The position numbers and the translations under genes were made by a program. A stretch of DNA of 32,182 nucleotides, from positions 1 to 32,182 of IMG/VR virus record IMGVR_UViG_3300046450_000258. The stretch is one strand, 5' to 3'. The DNA comes from a virus. Below the pieces are notes generated by a model that was not told where the DNA came from, searched no databases, and saw nothing but the letters and a program-made list of their open reading frames with translations. Shown here one piece after another: positions 21,750-28,509 of the stretch; the first letter of the stretch is position 1, and each line of letters starts with the position of its first letter.

Positions 21750-23457
21750 ATTGTAACTTCGTAAAGTTGTGTTCCTTTTCAAATTTAATTATGTTAGTAA
21801 ATTTATCAAATAATATATCTCCTTTGTGTGATATAATAAAGATGTTTTCAGTATCCATCTGTCTTACTATCTTAAAGAAGTCATCTGTTCCTTGACCATC
21901 TAAACTACTATCAAAAATTTCATCAAGGACCATTAGGTTTGTATTAGCACTATTCTTCATTTTAGCAATGGCACGCCAAGTAAACACTAGTGCCAAATCT
22001 ATTCTCATTTTCTCACCCTCACTAAAACTATTATATTCAAATATATCTCTATAACGGCTCTTTACTGTTTCATTAAACTCCTCGTCTAAATTGAAGTTTA
22101 TAAAGAAGTCCATAGATTGTAGATATTGATTTATAAGAGTATTCATAATAGGTAGATACTTTTTGATTATCTTTGCCTTAGCACCTTTATCTGAAAGTAT
22201 TTCTCTTACAACATCTATGTATTTCTTTTCTTCTACTATCTTCTCTAATTCAATCTTTATTTTTTGTAATTCAGTTTTAAGTTGTATTATATGTTCTTCA
22301 ACAGTGGTACTATCATCTTCTTTTCCTTCAAGTAACAATATTTCATTATGTAAACTATCACTAAACTTTTTCAATTCATCAATAGAGGTATTGAGTTTTG
22401 ACATTTCAATGTTAGTTTCATACATCTTTTCTGATATTTTATTAAAGTCTTGTAATTGACCTTCTACTTTTGATATCTCTTTTAGTAAATCCTTCATACC
22501 ATCATTCAAAGTTACAATTTTGGCTTTCTCATATGTTTGTTTTTCACTCCTAAATTCAGTTTGTATCTTTTGAGTACAAGTAGGACAGTTATCGTTTTCT
22601 TTAAAAAAATTTAAATTGGCTTCATGTGTTACTAGATTTTGTTCTATTTTAGTTTCTAGTTTTTCTAATTGTTTTAGTTTACTTTCAAACTTATTTTTAT
22701 CTTTAATAGTTTCTTCTAATTTTATATAATCTGTATCTAATCTTTGTATCTTTCTTAAATATTGTTCTTTGGCATCAGTATTTTTTTCTAGTTTTTGCTT
22801 CTTAATATCCATATCGCCAAGACTTCTATTCTTTAAGTTCTCAAAATGTTTTGTTTCTAATTCATATTTTGATTCAATTAGATCACATTGATGTCTAGCT
22901 TCATTAATTTTTTTTGATAAAGCAGTTTGTTGATTCCTAGTCAATATATCCATATGAGATAAAACTCTTATATCTAAAATCTCCTCAACAACTTCTCGTC
23001 TATGTCTTGGTCTCATTTGCATAAACGGTTGGTATGATGATGAACCTAATACAGCTATTTGTTTAAATGCTCGGTAGTTTAATCTTAATATTTGATCTTC
23101 TAAAACATTTTGATAGTCTATACTTGAAGCGTCTTGATTCAATAATACACCATCACTATAAATTTCAAATATACTAGGTTTAATACCTCTTACAACTTTA
23201 AATGATTTTGTACCAATTTGAAAATCTATCTCAGCACGAGTATCTCCATTGTTAATTGTATTTACTATTTGTTCTTTTTTGATTTGTCTGAATGGTCTAT
23301 TGAATAGTGCAAAACAAATAGCGTCTAATAGTGTTGATTTACCAGAACCATTAGCTCCAATCAACAAGGTCATTTGAGCTTTAGTTAAATCAATCTCAAC
23401 AAAGGTATTACCTGTTGACAAAAAGTTTTTCCATTTAATTTTTTTAAATATAATCAC
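21742..23457 (-). CDS. 46: Recombination nuclease subunit gp46 (Rad50/SbcC-like)
   Basis: A 571-residue SMC-type ATPase that pairs with gp47 to resect DNA ends for UvsX-dependent recombination and to degrade host DNA. Walker A is LLIGANGSGKSTLLDAI (32-48), and Q-loop AVLGSSSYQPFMQMR follows. A long coiled coil (about 180-420) is interrupted by the zinc hook NCPTCTQ near residue 290. The ABC signature is FSEGEKMRIDLAL and Walker B is LMVLDEIFDSSLD. The length is close to T4 gp46 (560). The ATG overlaps the gp47 stop by four bases, and the stop overlaps the deformylase start. Confidence 0.97.
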   Translation of the reverse strand: MIIFKKIKWKNFLSTGNTFVEIDLTKAQMTLLIGANGSGKSTLLDAICFALFNRPFRQIKKEQIVNTINNGDTRAEIDFQIGTKSFKVVRGIKPSIFEIYSDGVLLNQDASSIDYQNVLEDQILRLNYRAFKQIAVLGSSSYQPFMQMRPRHRREVVEEILDIRVLSHMDILTRNQQTALSKKINEARHQCDLIESKYELETKHFENLKNRSLGDMDIKKQKLEKNTDAKEQYLRKIQRLDTDYIKLEETIKDKNKFESKLKQLEKLETKIEQNLVTHEANLNFFKENDNCPTCTQKIQTEFRSEKQTYEKAKIVTLNDGMKDLLKEISKVEGQLQDFNKISEKMYETNIEMSKLNTSIDELKKFSDSLHNEILLLEGKEDDSTTVEEHIIQLKTELQKIKIELEKIVEEKKYIDVVREILSDKGAKAKIIKKYLPIMNTLINQYLQSMDFFINFNLDEEFNETVKSRYRDIFEYNSFSEGEKMRIDLALVFTWRAIAKMKNSANTNLMVLDEIFDSSLDGQGTDDFFKIVRQMDTENIFIISHKGDILFDKFTNIIKFEKEHNFTKLQYV

Positions 23458-24518
23458 CTCTCAATAGCCTCACTAAACAATTCTTTTATAGTTTTTTTAA
23501 GTTTTTGTTTATCTAATTTAGTATCAGCTTGTTCTACATAATTACCTAGAAAGGTTAACGTATCTTCCCCTTGGTCAAGTATATCTTCTTTTATACTTGT
23601 TGTTATATCTGTAGTTAAATCTTCTATAATATTAATTTCATGTACATTAATTGTATTATGGAATCTATCAATTAAGTTATTAAACATTTCTTCATTTGTT
23701 TTATTAGTAACAAATATTTTTACAAATGTATTTTCAAAGCTTGACAAGTCTTTTTTAGAATAGTCTTCCTCTTTATCATTGTAAATTAACTTTCTATGTA
23801 TTCTAATTGGATTAGGTACTCGTAATAGTTCTCTAGTATCTGTATCAAATATATGAAACCCTTTTGGACACTTGTAGTCAGACCACGTAATTTCATATTG
23901 ATTACCACAATAATATATTTGTCCATCATCTGATTTTTTATGAAAGTGTCCAGATATAACTTTTTCAAATCTTTTAAATGTTGACTTATCTAATCCTTGA
24001 TTGTTGTATGTACCATTATGCATCTCAAAGCCTTTAATCTCTAAATGACCCATAGCAATTTGAGCTTTACTATTTTTTATTTGTTCTTTAGAGTGCTCTA
24101 AATTATCATCACAAATCCAAGGTATCATTAAAATATCTAAACCATCAAAATTAACAGTTGTTGTTTTAGAGTAAATCCAAGGTTCATTCTTACCATCATA
24201 TGTTGTACACAATTCTGTAATTGAGTTTACGTCATTTGTATTTTTGTAATAAGTATCATGGTTCCCTAATATGATATGAGTATCTATACCCTCTTGCCAT
24301 AACCTTTTCATAAACCTTTGTCTAAAAACATGAGCTGTTTTAAAGTTGATAAACTTTCTTCTATCAACAACATCACCTAAATGAATAAGAGTTTTTATAT
24401 TGTGTTCTTTAAGATATGGGAAAAACAATTCCTCATAGAAACGCATAAAGTAATCCAAAAACGCAGGACTATCGTTTCTCGCACCGAAGTGTGTATCATT
24501 TAACAAAGCGATTTTCAT
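23454..24518 (-). CDS. 47: Recombination nuclease subunit gp47 (Mre11/SbcD-like)
   Basis: A 354-residue calcineurin-fold nuclease, partner of gp46. All phosphoesterase motifs are visible: LLNDTHFG (Asp8, His10), IHLGDVVDRRK (Asp49), ILGNHDTYY (Asn86, His87), MGHLEIKG and VISGHFHKKS. The C-terminal region beyond about 240 is the capping and gp46-binding part. The leader GTTAAATTATG has no Shine-Dalgarno, and the gap after gp55 is only three bases, so it is probably cotranscribed from the gp55 promoter. The length fits T4 gp47 (339). Confidence 0.97.
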   Translation of the reverse strand: MKIALLNDTHFGARNDSPAFLDYFMRFYEELFFPYLKEHNIKTLIHLGDVVDRRKFINFKTAHVFRQRFMKRLWQEGIDTHIILGNHDTYYKNTNDVNSITELCTTYDGKNEPWIYSKTTTVNFDGLDILMIPWICDDNLEHSKEQIKNSKAQIAMGHLEIKGFEMHNGTYNNQGLDKSTFKRFEKVISGHFHKKSDDGQIYYCGNQYEITWSDYKCPKGFHIFDTDTRELLRVPNPIRIHRKLIYNDKEEDYSKKDLSSFENTFVKIFVTNKTNEEMFNNLIDRFHNTINVHEINIIEDLTTDITTSIKEDILDQGEDTLTFLGNYVEQADTKLDKQKLKKTIKELFSEAIER

Positions 24519-24521
24519 AAT

Positions 24522-25055
24522 TTAACCAAAAAATTTAAGAGTAGCTTTAACTTTAGCTTTCTTTTTAACAGTCTTCTTCTTTTTTACAGGTTCTTCCATT
24601 CTTATATTTTTTTGTAAGAACTCTCTAAATTGATTTGTAAACCCGCCATCTTCATGTGGTTGTAAAGTCATATCATCATAATTATTATCCATAATAAGTT
24701 TATGTTTAATTGTGACTTGTTTCTTTTCTTTTTGGATTCTTCTGATGAAGGCGTAATAGATTATTTGAGTAAAATAAGCAAAAGGATTATTTGATTTTGC
24801 TGGATCAAAGTTGTCCAAATATTGTAAACAATTTTCAATACCATCACTAATCATATCATCTCTAAATGTGTAATTAATGAAGTTAGGTCTGAACGATAAA
24901 TGATTTGCAATCTTTAGAAAACAACTACCAATATAATTACTCACTAATGGTTTATCTTTTTTTTGTTTTTTTGATTTATTTACTTCTTTTTTGTAGGCTG
25001 TCATTGCCTCTAAAAAGTCTTTGTTATTTACGTAATGTTCTTTTTTTGCTGCCAT
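24522..25055 (-). CDS. 55: Late transcription sigma factor gp55
   Basis: A 177-residue minimal sigma-70-family factor that directs host RNA polymerase to TATAAATA late promoters. The sigma region 2-like core is recognisable: FRDDMISDGIENCLQYLDNFDP and NPFAYFTQIIYYAFIRRIQKEKK. The C-terminus is very basic (VKKKKTVKKKAKVKATL) and ends KFFG, a hydrophobic tail in the position of the T4 gp55 clamp-binding motif. Late elements of the right type occur before hsp20, gp22 and gp21 in this window. Its promoter -10 is six bases from the ATG without a Shine-Dalgarno (leaderless). T4 gp55 is 185 residues. Confidence 0.93.
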   Translation of the reverse strand: MAAKKEHYVNNKDFLEAMTAYKKEVNKSKKQKKDKPLVSNYIGSCFLKIANHLSFRPNFINYTFRDDMISDGIENCLQYLDNFDPAKSNNPFAYFTQIIYYAFIRRIQKEKKQVTIKHKLIMDNNYDDMTLQPHEDGGFTNQFREFLQKNIRMEEPVKKKKTVKKKAKVKATLKFFG

Positions 25056-25061
25056 AATATT

Positions 25062-25090
25062 AATATACTACACTTTGTTGTTTTTGTCAA
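25062..25090 (-). promoter_or_regulatory. Sigma70-like promoter for gp55 (leaderless)
   Basis: TTGACA (25090-25085), 17-base spacer, TATATT (25067-25062), then AATATT and the ATG at 25055. It should feed gp55, gp47, gp46 and deformylase. Confidence 0.78.
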
Positions 25091-25142
25091 TGTTCGTTCA
25101 ATATAATAGTAAAAAATTACTTGGTAATAATTTTCAAATCAG

Positions 25143-25209
25143 TATTGACTTTTGCTCAAAAATGCTTATAATAGAGCTTGTTGAGCGATGATAAGAAATA
25201 GAGTCAATA
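25143..25209. other. Nested inverted repeat with plus-strand promoter-like sequence
   Basis: This is part of the 160-base non-coding gap between gp55 and Sm-like protein 2. An 8-base perfect inverted repeat TATTGACT/AGTCAATA (25143-25150 and 25202-25209) encloses GCTCAA/TTGAGC (25154-25159 and 25181-25186). Within it the plus strand reads TTGACT (25145-25150), 16 bases, TATAAT (25167-25172), the only good plus-strand promoter I found. It would fire antisense into the Sm-like gene. Confidence 0.4.
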
Positions 25210-25215
25210 GAGTTA

Positions 25216-25644
25216 CTAGTGAACAGTTCCGTTATCATCATAATCTTCATTAAATATTTCATTCAGTTCTTCATTTTCATCATCAGTTAATCGTCTTCTC
25301 TTATATTGTTTAGTTTTAGGAATTTCTTTATTCGTTGAGTAGTCTTTAGCTACGTGGAAGTAGCTTTTAATCATTTCAACACCAGCGTTAGTGATAGTTA
25401 ATATCTTATCTTTAGGGATAGTAATAAGTTCATCTGGCGTATAGGCAGCCCACTTTATAAGTGCTACATAATCTTTGATACCTACCGGAGTTAACTGTGG
25501 TATATATTTTAATTGAAACGGTTTTTCTAATCTTAACAATTTAGAATTCTCACCTAATTGTAACTTAGGTAATACACAAACCACATCATCACCATTAATA
25601 AGTTTAACTATCTTTATAGGACTGTCTAATTGTTTTTCTATCAT
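25216..25644 (-). CDS. Sm-like (LSm-fold) phage protein 2
   Basis: A 142-residue paralogue of the 105-residue product at 9657-9974. Shared landmarks are PIKIVKLINGDDVVCVL, EKPFQLKYI, ELITIPKDKIL and VEMIKSYF. The C-terminal 45 residues are extra: a basic patch (KTKQYKRRRL) and a very acidic end (DDENEELNEIFNEDYDD). I infer an Sm-like RNA-binding fold by family, not by experiment. The junction with UvsW carries GATAAATA five bases before the ATG and no Shine-Dalgarno. That 19-base junction is identical to the one before the tail-tube-like gene. A plus-strand promoter-like element lies just past its 3' end. Confidence 0.72.
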   Translation of the reverse strand: MIEKQLDSPIKIVKLINGDDVVCVLPKLQLGENSKLLRLEKPFQLKYIPQLTPVGIKDYVALIKWAAYTPDELITIPKDKILTITNAGVEMIKSYFHVAKDYSTNKEIPKTKQYKRRRLTDDENEELNEIFNEDYDDNGTVH

Positions 25645-25648
25645 AATA

Positions 25649-27130
25649 CTATTTATCTAATTCAATATTGTGTATTTCATATTCAAAGTCTTCACTATTA
25701 TAAATGCTGATTCGTTCCTTAAAATGAGCTAAAGTATAGTTATCTTTATTGTTGTAAGATATATCATCTGCGATATCATATAAAGTAGCTGATGAATCAT
25801 TATCTTTCAGACGTAATCCTCTACCAATACTTTGTAAATTTCTTATACGGCTCTTACTAGGGCTACTAAAAATAATGTTGTGTAAATTACGAATATTGAT
25901 ACCAGTAGAAAATGTACCGTAACTTGCGATAATAATGGCGTCTTGACTTTGTTCTGTGATTTCTCTAACTTGTTCTCTTGCATCTGCTTCTACTCCTCCA
26001 TGGATATAAAATACTTTTCGATCTCCAGCCTTTTCTTCAATTAACTCTTTGAGTATTTTACCATGTTTTTCCACATATTGAAATAGACATAAGGAGTTAC
26101 CTTGTAAAGATATGCATAAATTTCGTATGTATTTATTCCTTTTGGTATTTGAAACAAGATAATCCATTTCTTCCTGATAAGACTTATCTTTTAAGAAGTG
26201 TCTAGCTGTTTTATCATGTTGTAAAACTAAACACATAATCTTTAGTGCAGCAAGTTGTTTCTTTGCCATCAATTCACTTGTAGATACGACTTTATTAACT
26301 GTACCAAATAATCCTTCTAATACTAACTTGTGAGTTTTTGTTCCATCAAGTGTACCTGTTAGACCGATTCGATATTTACATTTCTCTAGTTTTGTCATCA
26401 ATTTAGTTAATGACATAGCTTTAAATAGATGAGCTTCATCTCCTATTATCATACCAAATTTATCAAACCACTTCTTAGGTAGATTATAAATGGATTGCCA
26501 AGTAGATATTATAACTCTTTTAGTTGTTTCTTTATCGTGTCCTTGATATATTTTATGTATGTTTCTTTCACTATTGTAGCCATAATCTTTAAAATCTTTA
26601 AATAATTGTTCCACAAGTGAAGTAGTTGGTACAATAATTAGTATTCTATCTTGTTTTGTATTTTTTAATCTTAACAAATTAAAGATCACCATAAGATAAG
26701 CAATAAGAGATTTACCAGATGCTGTTGGGGATACAAGTAAACATCTATCTTGTTCTACCGAATATTTAAACGCTGCCTTTTGATAATCTCTTACTTCGAA
26801 AGGTAATTTAAGAGCTTTGATTAAGTCTTCTACCTTCTTGTCATCTACTTTATTGTGTTTTATTTTAGTACCATCAACAACGTGTACATCATTATCTTTA
26901 CACCAATTAATAATATAAGGATATAATCCAGCATATATTTGACCAGTTGCATATGAGAATAAACGTATCTTACCGTCCCAGACTCTGTTACGGTATTGTG
27001 GCATGAACTTATAACCAGGAACTTCGAAAGTAAAAAATGCACCTATCTCTCGTCTAATATCAGCATCAGCTTCTACTTTAAGATAGACTTCATTTACCTT
27101 ATCAATAATAATATAACGAGTAAGGGACAT
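25649..27130 (-). CDS. uvsW: UvsW RNA-DNA and recombination helicase
   Basis: A 493-residue superfamily 2 helicase (T4 UvsW is 503) that unwinds R-loops and branched DNA, switching replication from origin to recombination mode. Motifs: I, LLVSPTASGKSLIAYL (about 130-145); Ia, IIVPTTSLVEQ; II, IIGDEAHLF; III, IGLTGTLDGT; V, SYGTFSTGINIRNLHN; VI, QSIGRGLRLKDND. An N-terminal domain of about 110 residues (GYKFMPQYRNRVWDGKIRLF) matches the UvsW substrate-binding domain. Its ATG overlaps the UvsY stop by one base (TAATG). Confidence 0.96.
   Translation of the reverse strand: MSLTRYIIIDKVNEVYLKVEADADIRREIGAFFTFEVPGYKFMPQYRNRVWDGKIRLFSYATGQIYAGLYPYIINWCKDNDVHVVDGTKIKHNKVDDKKVEDLIKALKLPFEVRDYQKAAFKYSVEQDRCLLVSPTASGKSLIAYLMVIFNLLRLKNTKQDRILIIVPTTSLVEQLFKDFKDYGYNSERNIHKIYQGHDKETTKRVIISTWQSIYNLPKKWFDKFGMIIGDEAHLFKAMSLTKLMTKLEKCKYRIGLTGTLDGTKTHKLVLEGLFGTVNKVVSTSELMAKKQLAALKIMCLVLQHDKTARHFLKDKSYQEEMDYLVSNTKRNKYIRNLCISLQGNSLCLFQYVEKHGKILKELIEEKAGDRKVFYIHGGVEADAREQVREITEQSQDAIIIASYGTFSTGINIRNLHNIIFSSPSKSRIRNLQSIGRGLRLKDNDSSATLYDIADDISYNNKDNYTLAHFKERISIYNSEDFEYEIHNIELDK
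25650..25657 (-). promoter_or_regulatory. Late-promoter-like element before Sm-like 2
   Basis: Minus-strand GATAAATA, one base off the T4 late consensus. It ends five bases before the ATG at 25644 and overlaps the UvsW stop codon (GAT AAA TAG). If active, the transcript would be leaderless. Confidence 0.4.
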
Positions 27131-27558
27131 TAGATAGCGCCACTAGTAAATTTTCTCCAATCAATAGCATTCTTTATTGTAAAGCCACGATTTGCTATTT
27201 GTCTAATTGTTTTATCTAAAAAATCTACTGTTGTGTTTAAGTAATCTACTTTCTGTTTTAATTTTTGTAAATCTATATCTGCAAATAGATATTTGTCAAC
27301 ATCTGTTTTAAGTAATTTGAAACCAAATGGTTTATCAATATACACTTGAGGATTTGCTTTACCTGTGTAATATTCCCACTTTTCTCTTTTTAAAATATTG
27401 TATTCAGTTTCACTACGACTTAACATTAATTTATACATTGTTAAATGTTTTAAAAATTTGTTATGTAGTTGTGGGGTTTTTAATGATTCTAAATCTAATT
27501 CAGTATCATTTATTTTAAGGTCCTTATCAGCTAACTCTTGTAATTCTTCTAAGGTCAT
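27130..27558 (-). CDS. uvsY: UvsY recombination mediator
   Basis: A 142-residue helical protein (T4 UvsY is 137) that loads UvsX on gp32-coated single-stranded DNA. It matches by its start (TLEELQELADKDLKINDTEL, with the T4-like LEDLQ-type opening), the central KREKWEYYTGKANPQVY (T4 has a similar LDYYSG segment), and the C-terminal IANRGFTIKNAIDWRKF, resembling T4 IKSRGFAIKHIQDMRAF. It is upstream of UvsW as in T4. TGGAG precedes ATATATTATG, and an ACTAAATA late-like element lies about 30 bases upstream. Confidence 0.93.
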   Translation of the reverse strand: MTLEELQELADKDLKINDTELDLESLKTPQLHNKFLKHLTMYKLMLSRSETEYNILKREKWEYYTGKANPQVYIDKPFGFKLLKTDVDKYLFADIDLQKLKQKVDYLNTTVDFLDKTIRQIANRGFTIKNAIDWRKFTSGAI

Positions 27559-27587
27559 AATATATCTCCATTTTATAATTCATTAAC

Positions 27588-27595
27588 TATTTAGT
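27588..27595 (-). promoter_or_regulatory. Late-promoter-like element before uvsY
   Basis: Minus-strand ACTAAATA, the same variant found before the lipoprotein gene. It is about 30 bases above the uvsY ATG, in the 41-base gap after the tail-tube-like gene. Confidence 0.4.
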
Positions 27596-27599
27596 AGTG

Positions 27600-28229
27600 T
27601 TAACTTGTAGTCACAGTTGATGCTGAAGCTCCAGCTAACGCAAAATCATATATTGTATAATTAAACGAAACTGTTGCTGTTAAATAATCAACGTCAGCGG
27701 CTTGTTGATTATATTGTAATCCAGTTACTCCTGTTGGATAAACATCTCTGAATCTTACTTCTAATTCAGCGTTATTTTTACTGGATAATATTGTTAGAGT
27801 AGCATCTGAATATATACTACCAACATCAGTAGCTCCATATTTAACTTTACCTATTTCAGTACTTACTGATGATGAATTTCTATTAGGAAATCTATCACTA
27901 CCTGAAGATACTAAATTTCCAAATTCAGTATGATCTCTAGGGAAACCTAATCCAACTAACCAACCATGAATTTCTTGGAAGTTCTCTAAATTTTCATCTA
28001 CTAAAAAGGACATTTGTAAGGGTTCATAAGTTAACTTCTCACCCGGTAATGGAATATCTTTTAGTGGAGTTGCTTGTATGGGTGAACCCCCTAAATTAAT
28101 ACCAGGTATATTTACTGCTGTACAAAAGTATTCTACTTTTGGTAGTTTAACTATACTAAATTTAAACTGCGTTGGTGACGCATAATCTAGTTTAGTGGGT
28201 TGACGTAATAAAGAATTTGTAATTGTCAT
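27600..28229 (-). CDS. Tail-tube-like virion structural protein
   Basis: A 209-residue protein that I recognise as a conserved T4-like marine phage structural family. The start FKFSIVKLPKVEYFCTAVNIPG, the PLPGEKLTYEPLQMSFLVDE segment and NFQEIHGWLVGLGFP are characteristic of tail-tube-fold proteins (gp19/gp54-like beta barrels). The C-terminal half has beta-strand and Ser/Thr-rich repeats. I cannot tell tube subunit from baseplate-tube adaptor, and it is longer than T4 gp19 (163). The start has no Shine-Dalgarno; GATAAATA ends five bases before the ATG. It sits between the capsid block and UvsY, away from other tail genes. Confidence 0.6.
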   Translation of the reverse strand: MTITNSLLRQPTKLDYASPTQFKFSIVKLPKVEYFCTAVNIPGINLGGSPIQATPLKDIPLPGEKLTYEPLQMSFLVDENLENFQEIHGWLVGLGFPRDHTEFGNLVSSGSDRFPNRNSSSVSTEIGKVKYGATDVGSIYSDATLTILSSKNNAELEVRFRDVYPTGVTGLQYNQQAADVDYLTATVSFNYTIYDFALAGASASTVTTS

Positions 28230-28233
28230 AATA

Positions 28234-28437
28234 CTATTTATCTACTTCTTTCCATGACTTTTCATCTTCATGAGCTCTTTTAATTGACTTACACTCACTA
28301 GGATTAAACATACACCCTAATACAACGCCCATAGAGCCATCATATACATTGGGTTCTATCTTTTTCGTTACATTTGTACTCTTTATACAAGAAACCAGTA
28401 ATAGAATTGTTGTGATTAAGACTAGTGATATTTTCAT
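28234..28437 (-). CDS. Small phage lipoprotein
   Basis: A 67-residue protein beginning MKISLVLITTILLLVSCIKS: a short basic N-region, a hydrophobic core and an LVSC lipobox with Cys17. It should be lipidated and membrane-anchored, leaving a mature part of about 50 residues (STNVTKKIEPNVYDG, two further cysteines, acidic-basic tail). The frame could start further upstream, but that would run through the gp23 terminator, so I chose the ATG at 28437, five bases after an ACTAAATA late-like element. By analogy with other phage lipoproteins it could act in superinfection exclusion or lysis; neither is shown. It lies between gp23 and a tail-tube-like gene. Confidence 0.8.
   Translation of the reverse strand: MKISLVLITTILLLVSCIKSTNVTKKIEPNVYDGSMGVVLGCMFNPSECKSIKRAHEDEKSWKEVDK
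28235..28242 (-). promoter_or_regulatory. Late-promoter-like element before the tail-tube-like gene
   Basis: Minus-strand GATAAATA, formed over the lipoprotein stop codon and ending five bases before the ATG at 28229. The 19-base TAGATAAATAGTATTATGA is identical to the junction before Sm-like 2. Confidence 0.45.
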
Positions 28438-28442
28438 GTTAG

Positions 28443-28450
28443 TATTTAGT
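28443..28450 (-). promoter_or_regulatory. Late-promoter-like element before the lipoprotein
   Basis: Minus-strand ACTAAATA directly below the gp23 terminator and five bases before the ATG at 28437. A fresh promoter is expected after a strong terminator. Confidence 0.45.
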
Positions 28451-28456
28451 AGATAC

Positions 28457-28490
28457 AAAAAAGGCGAGGTTTTTAGGCCCCGCCTTTTTA
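28457..28490 (-). terminator. Strong rho-independent terminator after gp23
   Basis: On the minus strand AAAAAGGCGGGG pairs with CCTCGCCTTTTT over 12 base pairs with one G-U pair. The loop is eight bases and TTTTTT follows. It lies about 20 bases after the major capsid stop. Its A-tract also makes it workable on the plus strand. Confidence 0.9.
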
Positions 28491-28509
28491 GATATTGTAT
28501 AAACAACTA

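Noticed and set aside
28438-28506. Upstream extension of the lipoprotein frame (23 residues)
   Set aside because: It would be read through the gp23 terminator hairpin and would place a charged segment ahead of a canonical lipoprotein signal peptide.
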